Both the position numbers and the translations under genes were made by a program. A stretch of 64,000 nucleotides of DNA from Gigantopelta aegis. Its lineage: Eukaryota; Mollusca; Gastropoda; Neomphalida; Peltospiridae. Below the pieces are notes generated by a model. It was not told where the DNA came from, searched no databases, and was given only the letters and a program-made list of their open reading frames with translations. The stretch lies in NCBI RefSeq assembly GCF_016097555.1, contig NC_054701.1:67957158-68021157 (forward strand), in the 5' to 3' direction. Positions 23,180-36,228 of the stretch are shown one piece after another (the stretch's first letter is position 1; each line of letters starts with the position of its first letter).

Positions 23180-23481
23180 CCACGTGACCTAGATTTTACA
23201 TTATCTGATACAACAAAACGCTAGAAACGTGACAAATAAAAAGTAAACCTTGTAGCTAGTAATAAAACATTCAGTATCAACAATGCAACATGTTTTGAAC
23301 AGTATTTTATATTATTTGATCCTATTTTGTAGCTTTACGAGAAGCAGTTCACCAATGACTGGTCACCCAGCCATGCAAATGGCGCTTATGCATACCGTGA
23401 GGCATATCTGTCAAACAAAATTGGTTGAAAGCATGTTTGGTGACTAAAAATCAACATTAAAAAACTTTGTCATGTATTTAA

Positions 23482-23817
23482 AGGCATACTGTCACAGATT
23501 TAAGGACCTTATTTCTCTAAAAATTGATAATAAATAGAAATTACATTAATTGTTGGAAATCAAATCTAGCTACTGCATCACCTTAACTGAACCATGATGG
23601 AGTGAAATCCATATCAACCCTCTTGGCAATTTTAGTTTTTGAATTATGGACCATTGCCATAATTCAATTATTTTTTCAAAATATCATTAATAAATGGAGT
23701 ATGGTGGTTATAAAGATGGTTGAATAAAGTATATTTAGGGTCAAATCAAATTATATTTTGCTCAGGTAATACTTTGTTAGACCATTAAATAGGTCAGTGG
23801 TCTGTGACAATATACCT
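23482..23817. mobile_element. Second TTAA-type MITE family, intact copy
   Basis: A 336-bp element bounded by TTAA at 23478-23481 and 23818-23821. Its TIRs are AGGCATACTGTCACAGA and TCTGTGACAATATACCT. A second copy at 34190-34928 is interrupted by another MITE, and this copy shows the empty site. Confidence 0.85.
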
Positions 23818-23859
23818 TTAAATATGTAAAAAAAAATAAAAAAATAAAAAATTTAAGAA

Positions 23860-24330
23860 CGTTTTTCATCTTCGGGTGGTGTATGTCACGAAAACGTTCC
23901 TCACTGAACGTCGCCCGGAGACAAAACTAGATCCCGAATGTTAATGCCGAGGTGTACATTGTTCGTATTTGGCACAAAGATACACCTCTATATATGTTAA
24001 AAAAATAAATGTATGTCAGAGGCGTTTTATAATATATTATTTTTTATTTTTTAACTATCCCCCTCCAAACCTCCCTCAAAGTAACCTTGGCATTCCACCT
24101 CAAGTCACTGCTCCTCTCCCCCCCCCCCCCCCCCCAGTGGATTTTCTGGATCCGCCACTGTATGTGTTTTCCTGTCTGTGGGAAAGTGCATATAAAAGAT
24201 CCCTTGCTGCATTAGAAAAGATGTTGCAGGTTTTCTCTGATGACGAGTCAGAATTATCAAATGTTTGACATCCAATAGCCGATGGTTCTTTAATCGATGT
24301 GTTGTCGTTAAACAAAACAAAGCAAACAGT
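23860..24330 (+). repeat. Dispersed repeat and truncated SINE, family c
   Basis: The segment 23862-23985 (AACGTTTTTCATCTTCGGG, GGTGTACATTGTTCG) recurs inverted at 33160-33260 and 34970-35110. The segment 24150-24325 is a headless family-c SINE next to an 18-base C run. Confidence 0.55.
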
Positions 24331-24687
24331 TCTCATTGTAAAATAATGTACACCATAACACTTTTGTTGTAAAACAAAAGAAACAAAAACTTTGTTTCCT
24401 ATTACTTTTTTGCCTTTGACTTTTTTCCTGACTTTTTTTCCGCGCACGAGGGCGGAGTTGGTTTGCGGTTTGTCTATTTTTGGTTTGTTACAGTGTTTTT
24501 TTTTAGTTTAAATGTTTTGGTTTGTTTCTTTTGAAGAGAAGTTGGGGGGGGGGGGACAGTTTTGATGGTGGCAGTCCACGTACAAATTAGATCAAAACAT
24601 ATCGTTGTGAACTGGTTGTCAATATGACTTAATTCAACTCTACTGACAGGTAAAAGTTATATTAGTTAGTTTGCTAACGACATTACA

Positions 24688-24910
24688 GAGGCGGATCTAG
24701 GAGGGTGTGTGTAATATTTTGGCTCGTCCAGGACAGGAAAGGTGTGTGGATGGATAGGAGGGACCGTCTGCACTGGCAGATGCAAGAGAGCACCAGCAGT
24801 CCGGCCGTGGCCGGTGACAGGCGGAGTGTGGTATGGTGCTATGGAATTTGGAATTGGTAATATTAGAGCCAAACAACTACATGTATATAGGGTTCTTTTC
24901 ATGGTCTTAT
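24688..24910 (+). repeat. Dispersed repeat with a copy at 61905-62060
   Basis: Shared words in the same order include CCAGGACAGGAAA, ACCGTCTG, TGCAAGAGA and CACCAGCAG. The class is unknown. The remaining DNA to 25900 has no gene that I can support. Confidence 0.5.
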
Positions 24911-25904
24911 AAGAGTTAAGGTCCAATTAAAATCCAGATATAACTAGAACTAGAAATTCAAATTAAAACAACACAGAAGTTGGAGAATAAACATTTATGT
25001 CACGAAACACATAAAGCAAGTTATTCACATTAAGTTGATCGATCGTGTTATTTTTTGCAACACGTTATTGTCCAATTATTGTGTCTTGGGGTGGGGAATC
25101 GGTCTTCAACAACTGGAGTACATCGGTAAGCGCTGAGGAGTGACGGCGATACCGCGAGTTCCCTGGATGCGTTGCCGCGCCGTATACCTGCATCTACCTC
25201 CAGTCCCTACACGAATGCACTCATTCCCAAAACCTGGAAACGTTTTTCATCTCAGGTGATGAACATTCTTCACCGCTTCTGAAATAAATAGTATGGATTA
25301 TAATTAAGTACATGTGTATTTATACTCCAGTAAAATAATGTGCTGTACTGGCCACCTTTTTTTAATTGAAAAATACAAGTATTCAATTAAAAAAAGCTGT
25401 TACACGCCTGCACCACGGTGAGGTTCAGCACTTGCAGGGGAAGGGCTTCTTTAGGAATGTTTTTATAACAAATTTCAAACAAAAATGACATTATACATGC
25501 ATGTATGTCTCATCTGGTTTATAGAAAAATTTCTAGGTAATTAATTACTCGAAACTGATCACAGCACAATTAAACATATTCAAGTATGTATGAACTCGTT
25601 TGCATTTTCCGATTGCGCTGTTCCAAAAGCAATTGAATAAAAATAAAAGTAATTTATATAACCGTTATATTTTTAATTAAAAAGTGACAGGCCGAACCAA
25701 TGAGTATTATAAAGTAAAAAAAGTCATAATAAATTATATAACCGTTAAGTTTGTAATTTTGAAGTAACATTATTAATAGTATTGCACACAGACATAACAG
25801 TCATTGTGAAATTTACATGATTATTGTTTTCACCTATTTTGGACCCGACCCCCCCCCCCCCCCATATATATACGCATGGTAATTTATTGAGACATACAGA
25901 TACG

Positions 25905-25907
<3 letters not shown>

Positions 25908-25964
<57 letters not shown>
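25908..25964. repeat. (AT)n microsatellite
   Basis: About 28 AT dinucleotides. Tyr-Ile repeat frames over it are artefacts. Confidence 0.97.
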
Positions 25965-25967
<3 letters not shown>

Positions 25968-26620
25968 AATTTGATCTGTACCAGTGATACATGGCACGGC
26001 ACACATGAAATGAATACATCAAATATTAAATATGTGCATTAAATTTTTATTTAAATTTTTATTTGCCGTTTGTTGTGTCACCGGGTACAACAGTTAATCA
26101 TCTAAAGAAGCCCCCGTCCTATATTATAGGACACATAAAATACAACGTAAAACAATCATTAATTGTAAAATACATAGTATAAAAATACATTCACCGTTTT
26201 AAACAGTTATTGTACCACGCTTTGGTGTCGGTCCTTTCAATTTGCATCGTGGTGTATCTATTCAAGAACAAGCGTGTCTAACCTAAATTTCACCGATTGC
26301 TGGATGGCTGAAATAAGTTACGCCTACAAGTCGTAGAGTTTAGCTGAAAGTAAATTAGAAAATGGTTTTAAAAAGTAATACTTTCACTAAAAAATTTCCC
26401 CCTTAAAAAGTTTTATTTCCATGAAATGCCACATTTAAATCCGTGTTATATACCCACGTGGCCTGGGTATACTATACAAACACATACACATAATAAATAA
26501 TATACATCTTATTAGAAGAAATGACATCGCAAATTAATAATAATAATGAAAAATAGCTATGTACATCTATTACATGATGGGGATCGGCAAAATCACGGAG
26601 GACAGTTATACTAGTAAGAA

Positions 26621-28711
26621 AATTAAGGAAATATTTTATCTGCAGCTGAAAGGATGATTTCATTAGCGTAAAAGTAAACTAAGTGGAATTGTGTAGACAC
26701 TGGTAGGCAAGGCAGCTGTTCTGTGTTGGTCCATGTGTTGTTGTTGGAGTGGTCCGCGGTGTCCTCCTCTTCGGTGTCACCAAGTACCGACTACCAGCAG
26801 CAAGTATTGGGGGTTTGGGTAGGGAAGGCCGATGTTCTTTTGTTCAGCTTCCCCGGGTGCATTGCAATTGTGTACTCGGAACCGGTATTCTTTTCTCCGG
26901 TTCCTTATTAGAGTACGCACTGGGCCATTAAATGGAGGCGAGTGCATTGTTATCATTAGTCAATGCACCCTGTGTACTGATGCAGTGAGCGTGTAGTCTG
27001 TGTGTGAATCATAGTTTGTGTTAATGTTGTACTTATTGTCTCAAGTCCCTATTCTAGTGAGTTAAACGGTCATTCATGACCACCCATCCCCCTCCGTCTT
27101 TGTATAGCACTGAATACAATGACGGAGGGGGAGTTAAACTAGCCTAGCTATCTAATTTGAAGGGTTAAACCCTTATAGTGTAGGTATTGGTTTAAAAAGC
27201 CTAGTGCTTGGCATACTTAACCTTATTACCAGTGCAATGAAGTGAAACTAACAGTGGCAAGTAGCAATTGTATACATATATGCACCAATCTAGGTACTTA
27301 GTTTGAAGAATTTTGATTCCCGCCCCCTAAATATAGTATCTTAGTAGGCTTACTTGGTTTGTCTTCAGGCTATCTGGATAGTTGGTTAGCGGTTTTCCTG
27401 CATGTCTTTGCTTCTGGAACCCTAGTTGACATACCTTAGTTAGCTAGGATTGAATGCATCAGTAATAAAAAAACAAACATGATACGGGTGCAAAGACAAA
27501 TTCGTGCGATTTATTTACAGTTAGGTGTAGTGGGGTTCTTGATCCGTGATTGGCTGGATTGGACCAATGAGATTGCTGCAAAAAATAGGCGATACTTAGT
27601 GGTGTCCTATCTTGGTTGATTGTCTAACGATGTTGATTGGCTGGTTAATTAGCCAATTGGGTAACTGCGATTGTGATCCTGTCTTAGTGAAGAGAAAAAA
27701 AAGAAAAAAAAGCTAATGTTTCGCTAATGGAGGTGATAATATATACCAATTGCCAATCACGAGTTCCAGAACATGAATATATATTTACAGTAAAATAATA
27801 CGGCTATTGTGGTTAGGTCTGGCTGGTACCCACACTGTCGTCCCCTCGGCATGGAATGTCTATTAGGCCGCGGTGCTTAGGGTCACTATTCCATTTGGGG
27901 GTCCGTCCATGTGGGAGTTCCAGCTATTTTGTCAGGTATAAGCCCGCTTTAGTCATTACACCGTTCTCTCCCCGGGTTGGAATACGTGGTCGGTTCGAGT
28001 GCGTACGGTCAATGTTCCACCAAGGGAGTCACAGGTGCAACGATTCAAGCATTGTTATATCTAACGGTTATTAAATCATTCGCTACCGTCCCGTCGTTGA
28101 TCCCCGGGATGGAGTGCTTGTTTGGCCGAGTGCTTAAGGTCGCTCTTCCATCCAAGGGATGTATGGACGACATCTTAGGGTGGCTTCTCATCTCATGAGT
28201 CGTGGCTGGCCAGGCAGGCCCCACCTGCTCCCACCCCACCCCTCTATTCCTGGCCCGCTTTACATTCGACAATATTGGCATTGGCACGCCTAGCTTCTCG
28301 CTGTGAATGCTATCAGTCGGTTGAGTTCTTAGTGTGGCTATTCCCGGCGAAAACCACAGCGTACCCGCTATATAATTTTAGTTGGTTAGTGTTTTATTAC
28401 TATCATATGGTCGAGTTCCAGTTTGATCCGATTTATTTTGCTATTTATTTATTTAGTGAATATTTTCGCAGCTTTTAATCGTTTAGTCTGGTAGTGTTTG
28501 CGTGCGACTTTCTTTACAAGCAGAACTGTTGATTGCACCTGGTCAGATTTTTTTGGGGAAACGAAATCCATTAAATTTTTTTAAGGCTTTCTGTTTTTCT
28601 TCCTCTTATTTTTGAAGACCAGATTATGTTTCTGATGGTGAATTAAGGAAACGTTTTACCTCCAGCTGAAAGGATGTTTCCATTAGCGTAATAGTAAACT
28701 AAGTGGAATTG
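26621..28711. repeat. 2-kb segment bounded by 71-bp direct repeats
   Basis: The 71-bp sequences at 26621-26691 and 28641-28711 (both with GCTGAAAGGATG and GTAAACTAAGTGGAATTG) are nearly identical direct repeats. The interior includes a hairpin at 27088-27131 and GC-rich degenerate units around 27840-28200. It ends with a duplicate of the MULE 3' region. Confidence 0.7.
27088..27131. repeat. Hairpin with an 11-bp GC-rich stem
   Basis: CCCCCTCCGTC pairs with GACGGAGGGGG, and the flanking TTTGTAT / ATACAAT extends the stem. GAGTTAAAC occurs on both sides as a direct repeat. Confidence 0.85.
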
Positions 28712-29712
28712 ATGGACTTATTATTATTTAAGGTACATGTATTAATTTTAAAGAGGTAAAATGCCCCATTTTTCTGTGAAGCGGTCTTCATTGTTCCCTA
28801 AAATATAATTTTTTATTGTTCGATAATATTTTATAAAACTAAGAGCTTTCATAAATTTTGGTAGTTTTTCTGTTTACAACTATATATGTATCTTTTCAGT
28901 ATAACCAGTATATTTTTTTAAATGCTTTAGCTAGACTTTCACTAACATTGATAATAAACAGACAATATTAATCTGTAAAAAATTATTATTTTCTTCCAGA
29001 AACGCCCCAAACAAACTAAATTTAAATATTATTAAAGTTTCGGTTCATTTTCCATTGCAGAGTCACCCCCCAAGGAGTGCATAATCGTAGGGTCGCTACT
29101 CCTTTTCAGGGGGTCGGGGTTCGCCTGTAGTCTATTATTTTTTAATGGTATTATGTGGGTGGAGGTGTGGTGGTACCTTGGCCGACCCCGCCTCATAAAG
29201 GTGAGTGCATAGTCGTACGGTTGACGTCTTAGGGTGGCTGCTCACCTCATGAGTTGTGGCGCTGGTCGGGCAGGCCCCCACAATTCCTGGCCCGCTTTAC
29301 ATTCGACAGTATTAGCTTTGGCCCGCCTAGGTTCTCGCTGTGAATGCTATCAATCGGTTGAGTTCTTAGTGTGGCGAAAACCACAGCGTACCCGCTATAT
29401 AATTTTAGTTGGTTAGTGTTTTATTACTATCATATGGTCGAGTTCCAGTTTGATCCAATTTATTTTGCTATTTATTTAGTGAATGTTTTCGCAGCTTTTA
29501 TTCGTTTAGTCTGGTAGAGTTTGCGTGCGACTTTCTTTACAAGCGGAACTGACAACTTGCCGTCTGTTGATTGCACCTGGTCAGATTTTTTTAAAGAACT
29601 TTTTGATTTGATTTGATTTTTTTTGGAGGGGGGGGGGTGACGAAATCCATTAATTTTTTTCTTTAAAGCTTTCTGTTTTTCTTCCTCTATTTTTGAAGAC
29701 CAGATTGTTTCT
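28190..29712 (-). repeat. Two direct copies of a MULE 3' end
   Basis: 28190-28637 and 29237-29712 share long stretches in the same order, such as TTCTCGCTGTGAATGCTATC and ATAATTTTAGTTGGTTAGTG. The second copy is continuous with the C-terminal coding region of the MULE pseudogene; the first is detached. Between them, 29060-29220 resembles the GC-rich degenerate units at 27840-28200. Confidence 0.8.
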
Positions 29713-32472
29713 GATATGATACCTGACTTGGTCGTGGATAGCACGTCTCACCTCTTTTGTCTGAAGTTGTATTATCTTGTAGAATATGTCCACAAGATCT
29801 GGAATTTTTTTAATTTTCCAGTCTGTTTTTAGCTTAACAATGTGATTCATCGACTCAGTTATTATTCTTCCAGTTCAGTGGAATACAATCACTCAGTTTT
29901 TTTTACATTCATTAACACCCGGTCGAGGTATTCTTTACACTTAGGGACAAGTGTTTTATCCTTTTGAGATCGGTCATTTTAATGTCGAATACTTGTTCAT
30001 TTAACGAATTAGTGAGCCCACATTCACCAAAGATATTGGGAGCAGATTTCATTCTGAACGGACACAGAAATTCCATGCTCACTAAAATGTCGCCGAACAT
30101 TTTCATCAACATGCCTCTGACAAAATATGTGTTTGCTAGAAGGAACGTTTGCTTCAATAGCATTTATTAAAGCCTTTTATTCATCGGTTCTGATAGCAAC
30201 ATACTTGCCAGTTATTTCAAACGGCGTGTTGTTGACATTCCCTTTTTCGCGCAACACGGTTCTTGTGTGGCTCAAAGAATAGTTATATGTAGTTTCGGAG
30301 CCATCATATTGAAGGAATACGGGACCTAACATTATCGGCGATGTCGATCTATCGCTGCCGACAAGTTTTTTTTATTTTGGTACACCATCATGGTTACGAA
30401 ACATTTCGACATTAAATGTATGGTCTATTCCAGTAACACCGTTAGGCGAGTCTACCTTGCAACATGATTTTAAGTCAGCAAACTGTTCATCGGTGTATAA
30501 AATTACACTTGGTGGCTTCTTATTGTCTGATCCTATCACTGACCGGACATACTCGTCATTTGTATAAAGTCGATTTAACACCATCTGCATTTCATCGGCC
30601 AAGATTGTTTCTGTGTGATCCCGGTTGACGACTTTCTCTCAAGATTTTATCATGCACATGTTTTATTTGTTTTAAGTCACGCGGTACACCAGTTGACTTG
30701 TCTAGTCTCATGACATCCAAAACCTCGCTGGGTTTCATGTGTTTAACTTTTTCGGCCACTTGTTCTCTAACGGCGGCGGTAGATCGCACATACTTGCGAG
30801 CAGATAGCCGGGCATTGCCATGTAATGGGTTGTAATCTGGAAACGTTCCAATGTACTCCCATAAAGCTACATATTTTTTAGCAACGTCCATTTCCGTGGG
30901 ATATGATTGTATCCAAGATATTCTTCGTTGGTATTTTGGATCCCACTTTAACTTACAATAGTAGGCTATTTTTATCAAAAGCTCGCCAGATTCCGGCTGC
31001 GGGTCTAACGGAACGCGTATTCCTCTAATCGTCTGGCAAAAAACATTCTTTCGCGTTGAAATCGATATATTGAAATACATCGCCATTGGATATGTAGTGT
31101 TGTTTCTTCACACTTCCCTTAACCCATACTCCACAATCATCAGTCCAATCTTTACTTTTCTACCCACATTGTGGGTATTATCGGTGAAGAAATACACGTT
31201 TTCTTTTAGACCGCGTGGCGCAGACGAAACATTTGTTTGTTCAGTAATAAGACGTCCTATTACAATATCATTGGATAAATATTCTCCGCGGTTTGGCATT
31301 CCTATTTTATTTTCGGAATCTGATGAAATGTCATCGAGTTTGTTTTCAAATACTGAATCATTTGAAAGCAATTTCGGCGACGACAAAGGTGTAGTTTCCA
31401 GGTTACATTTCTCGAGATTGTCTTCGAAACTACATGTGCTTTTCAGGTGATATTTCTTGTGAGTGTCCTCGAGACCACCGACACTCATACATTGTTTTTT
31501 CAAAGGTGTTTCTGTACTACATGGCAGGTAATCGGAGCTATTTTTAATTGAACATTTTCTTTTGCCAAGAGGTGACGCGAGTGGTTCATCGAGAATATCG
31601 TCAATACATATCGAATTATTTGGCGATAGCGTTTGAAAGACATTGTCATTTGTTTCAGTCATTTTCATTAATGGAACAAAATGATTAGGTGTCCATATTC
31701 GGTTTGGAACAAATTTTTCGACGGATGTCCACATTATGTATGTGGCTGGCAAGGTTTCATTTGTTAAACGCGGCGTGTGCACTGTATTCATGAGGGAAAA
31801 GCACAAATCATGCAAACCGTTGACAGGTGGATAACACGACTGTATGTTACGTTCAACCACATTGTAAGCTGCCATCATAGCCCAGCAATCCTGAAAGACG
31901 CCGCGTTCAGCAGCACAACGACATGCTTCTTCATATTCGTATGAAAAAAACAGCCAAATTTTTTTTTCTGCTTAGCCAGTTAGTAATGAACTTTATTAGC
32001 AACTAGCTCCATACAGGTTTTAACTCGAATTTTATTAGACGCGGATTCATTTTGAAATAGTGTCATTGAAATGGAATTAAAGAGGCAGTTCCCGTCTCCT
32101 GTTACTGATACTGGCTTTCTTTGTCCATGTCGCAAGACTAAAATGTTAGAAACTATATCCAGACGCATTTTTGTTGGTTCGGCGGTTCCTGACGTAATAT
32201 CGTTTTTAACTCTTCTAATCAAAATTATTTCTAATTTCACAGCTTGTTCTAATTCACCGAAGTTAGTCTTACAAGCCGCTGCCTGCAATCGGTCCAAAGA
32301 AGATTTAAAGTTGAATGTGCCATCTGCATTCAAATTGCATTTGTCGGAAGATTGACAATGGTCTTAAACTCAGACCTTCACAGCGCTTATGAACCCAGAG
32401 TTTGCATTTGACACACTGAACTACTTCACTTGTACATTCTGAAAAACAAACACTACACGGATATTCGGCCAT
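29472..32472 (-). pseudogene. Mutator-like transposase with PHD-like finger and OTU domain, decayed
   Basis: Read from 32472 leftward. First is a PHD-like zinc motif (MAEYPCSVC...CVKCKLWVHKRC). Then comes an OTU cysteine-protease domain with the Cys motif VTGDGNCLFNS near 32120-32085 and the His motif PNHFVPLM near 31690. A long low-complexity region follows (to 31108), then a region to 30592 with AMYFNISISTRKNVF. The transposase core has PSVILYTDEQ, GIDHTFN (first Asp), LGPVFLQYDG, RTDE*KAL (second Asp, then a stop) and a C-x2-H finger, FCQRHVDENV. The C-terminus is Lys-rich. Several stops and frameshifts, including one between the PHD and OTU parts, make it non-functional. MULE assignment rests on these motifs; the outer TIRs were not found. 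Confidence 0.75.
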
Positions 32473-33327
32473 CTCTGTCTACAGGAAATAACAGATGTAA
32501 CAAATGTGTTATAAATATAAAAAATACTGTACTTTTTTTAAAATAAAAATAAATAATTATTCTACGTTTATGAAAATGATAATTACTGAATTCAGTACAG
32601 TAATTGAAAATGAACTGTCATATAAAAGTATAACTAACAACAAAATACATGTACAGATAAATATATTCACCACTTGTGTCGCACGATATAATGAAACATT
32701 CAGTCACTCGGTGCCGCCTTTCTGAGCAACTCCGCTAAGTGCTGCAGTCTTTTATCCAGCGGCGACTACATTGTGTATACAGTTAATGAAAGTAATCCCG
32801 GATGTGGTTCAATCAACTCTCCAGAAAGTGTGAAATAAAGACAAACACTTGTACTAGTAATCTTGTTTTAATGTTTAAACACCGGTTGTTAAAAACATGT
32901 CACCTCTTGTTTTTTTACAAAATGGTTTATTATACTAATTTTTTTTCACAGCTTAACAATACCAGTATGAATGCAGGGCACTAAAAATCCCGACAATGGC
33001 AGGGTAGGCTTTGCTGTAGTACAAGAAAAGCTCTCCAGACATTCTAAAGTTTTACCGGCCTCGGTGGCGCAGTGGTTATAAAAAATTATGTTCGTTTTGT
33101 ACACTTTTTTTTTTTCTTTTTTTCTTTTTTGACATATTTAAATACATGACACTGATAGGCATTAACATTCGGGCTCTAGTTTTGTCTCCGGGTGACGTTC
33201 GGTCTCCAGGCTGTGAGGAACGTTTTCGTGACGTACACTGCCCGAAGATGAAAAACGTTATTAAAAATTATTTTCGTTTTGTACACTTATTTTATTTTTT
33301 TACATATTTAAATACATGACACTGATG
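32473..33327. other. Repeat-rich spacer
   Basis: It includes the first 20 bases of a family-a SINE head (33056-33076, CCGGCCTCGGTGGCGCAGTG) and a tandem-like repeat around the words AAATACATGACACTGAT at 33139-33155 and 33310-33326. No gene seen. Confidence 0.45.
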
Positions 33328-34137
33328 AATGTAGGGCAATTGCTCACCGGACAATTGCTCACCAATAAAGTGAGAAATAGGACAATTGCTCACCTTTAGG
33401 TGGGTTTTTTTATTAATAAAATTTTATTTATTATTTTATTAAAAAAATAACAGAATTTTTAGAAGGTACTAGAGTCAGGTAATCGTGGTCACCTTTGATA
33501 CTTTTCTTTTGTTAATAAAAAAAGAACATAAAACAGAATTTCTAAAGGCACAACTTCAAAGTTGTGTTAATTACACAATTCACTTAAAGTTTTTAAGGTT
33601 CCTATAAATAGTATAATTGTTTGTTTAAGGAGGCAGTTACTTCTGACTGATTATGAACATCAAAGCCCTATAACGTGTTTCAGGTATAGGTGTTAATTAC
33701 TAATTACATTATATTTTTAGGATAACTACTCAATCATTATTGTTGGTTTAGGTAGATCAAACTTTTAGAATTATGTGTTGTTTTTAGTAATTAGTTACTT
33801 TTTAGCCTTTTGTCACTACTCTGCAAGACATAACACTTTGACCATCAAAGCTTTAAAAAAGATTTTAAATATCACAAAAAAATAGCTGAACTGATGTACT
33901 GAACTTGTTTAAAATATAGCTGATTTATAATTAATTTTGTTATTTTATTTATTTATTTATCAGAGATTCCCACTCCCACCCAACCATTTACACACAACCT
34001 AAAATAAAATTTTATTGATAAAAAAAAATCAGCAATTGTGGTGAGCAATTGTCCTATTTCTCACTTTATTGGTGAGCAATTGTCCAGTGAGCAATTGTTC
34101 GGTGAGGTATTGTCCGGTGAGCAATTGTCCGTACACC
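33328..34137. mobile_element. Inverted-repeat element built of GGTGAGCAATTGTCC units
   Basis: An 810-bp element flanked by the exact 10-bp duplication GACACTGATG (33318-33327 and 34138-34147). Both ends are arrays of the 15-mer GGTGAGCAATTGTCC, inverted with respect to each other; TTTCTCACTTTATTGGTGAG is shared by both arms. The interior is AT-rich and non-coding. The 9-10 bp duplication suggests a Mutator-like mechanism. Confidence 0.85.
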
Positions 34138-34189
34138 GACACTGATGGGTATTGTTATGCCAGATCCCATGGTTGTATATGCCATATTT

Positions 34190-34928
34190 CAAGGCATACT
34201 GTCACGGATTTAAGGACCTTATTTCTCCAAAAGTAGATAATAAATGAAAATCGCATCAATGTTTGGAAACAAAATCTGACTATTGAATCACCTTAAAAGG
34301 ACATTCCTGAGTTTGCTGCAATGTTTAAGATGTTATCCACTAACAGAGACTTTTTAACGATTGTAATTAAATATTAAATATATTTTTCTGCATAAAATAT
34401 TAATGGCTGTGTATTAAACATGTTTCTGATTGTTCTAATATCTGTACTGGGTTAAATTTCGTTTTTTATTTCCGATTTTTTTTTTTTTTCGTACGTACGA
34501 AATTATTTGAAGACGAAATCCAGTTTAGGCTTCTTACAAATATTAAGACGACCAGAAACACATTAAATATACAGACACTGATATTCTAAACAAGAAAATA
34601 TATTTAATATGTAAGTTTAATTGTAGAAATATTGTATTAGTCGGAAACATCTTACAATGCAGCAAACTCGGGAATGTCCCTTTAACTAAACCATGATGGA
34701 GTGAAATCCATGTCAATCCTCTTGACAATATTATTTTTGTTAAATTATGGACCATTGCCATAATTCCATATTTTTTTTATTTTTTTTTATTTTTTTTTAC
34801 AAAATATTAATAACTGAAGTATGATGGTGAATTAGAGTGTTGAATAAAGTACATTTTGGGACAAATCAAATACATATTTTTCACATAATACTTTGTTAGG
34901 CCATTTAATAGGTCAGTGGTCTGTGACG
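34190..34928. mobile_element. TTAA-type MITE (second family) interrupted by another MITE
   Basis: The outer halves match the intact element at 23482-23817. The insertion lies exactly at an internal TTAA that is single in the intact copy. The outer left TTAA has decayed to TTCA. Confidence 0.85.
34297..34681. mobile_element. TTAA-type MITE, copy 2, nested
   Basis: It belongs to the same family as 5367-5742, 385 bp, with TTAA at 34293-34296 and 34682-34685. It begins AAGGACATTCCTGAG and ends CTCGGGAATGTCCCT. Confidence 0.9.
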
Positions 34929-35754
34929 TTTCCTTCTTCGGACAGTGAATACAGATTTTGTTATGTACAGCCCGAACATGAAAAATGCGATTTTGTCTAA
35001 AAGTATTTTTCCTACATTTATCTTTTTAACATATATAGATGCATTATCCCGAGGTGTATCTTTGTGTCAAATATGAACAATGTACACCTCGGCATTAACA
35101 TTTGGGCTCTGGTTTTGTCTCCGGGCGATGCCCGGGCTTCCGAGCGGTAAATAGGCTGACCAGAATATTGTGAAGTCAGGAGTTGGCGAATTTCAGCAAA
35201 ATGTCCGTAAATTCTAAATATGTCGGTGGTAGCGTTTTATAATGAAAGTGACAGTGGTCATGAAGAAAATATCAGGACACGAACGCTGGAGGGAAAGCTG
35301 GTTAGAACATTACCATCAAGCACATATGACATACATCTATCTAGGTCAGGGATTTCCCACTGCACACAGTTTTTCATAACATTGATTGGTTTTGCATAAC
35401 TGACAGACGAACGGCAGAATCGTTTGTGACAAATTTTATGCCTTGAATTAGGTCCAAAATATGGCGACTTTGACTTCCCATTACTGCTCATAACTTGGCA
35501 ACTTCAGCAGAATTTTGGCAAAAAAAACCTCCATTTCACCATCAAGATAATTCAGTGTTCGAGATTAAACATTTTGGGCAGTATCCCAGTTTGATACTAA
35601 CATTTCAAAATCTGGTATTCCACCTGAGAATTTAGTATCCAACATAAATGAAATTCATAAATAACATCATAATAAACTTGGATGACCCCCTAGCCTATGC
35701 CCCTGTTCTTGGGTGGGGGGAGACTGCTCCTCCTCCTCCTCCCTCCCTCTCTCC

Positions 35755-35790
<36 letters not shown>

Positions 35791-36228
35791 AGGGTACAGC
35801 CCTGCTATAAAAGTGTTTATTTATGTATGTATAATTTTGGCCTTTTAATTTGATAAAATAATCATTAATGAAATTGACAGTATTTGCTCAACTGTTTGAA
35901 AACATGGTATCAAAGTGTAAGTTTTTTCCATTTCAGCCAATTCCCCTCTCCCCCCCCCCCCCCCCCCCCCCCCCCATCACACACTCACTGGTACTTACAG
36001 CTTGATTGTGAACTGCTTTCATAAGAAAGCTCATGGATTTTCGTAGAAATAGTCAAATGTTTAGCCGTGCACAGCTTGTTGGCTGTTGATGATAAAGTAT
36101 ATCATTTTGTAGCCAGGCCATTTTAATATAATTGGAAATTTTGTTAACTTGGTTTTAGAGTGAGCCCTTTAATTTTTATCCAACTTAAAACATGTAACAT
36201 GAATGTAGATTTTTCTTTCTTTCAACAG
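34929..36228. other. Upstream region of zinc-finger gene 2
   Basis: It holds a dispersed repeat (34970-35115, inverted relative to 23862-23985) and C runs of 34 (35756-35789) and 26 (35950-35975) bases. A 77-codon minus-strand open frame at 35258-35491 has no recognisable domain. Any promoter of the gene should lie here, but I see no clear TATA element. Confidence 0.4.

Noticed and set aside
35258..35491. 77-codon minus-strand frame with Cys residues
   Set aside because: No recognisable domain, no splice signals and no support from neighbours.
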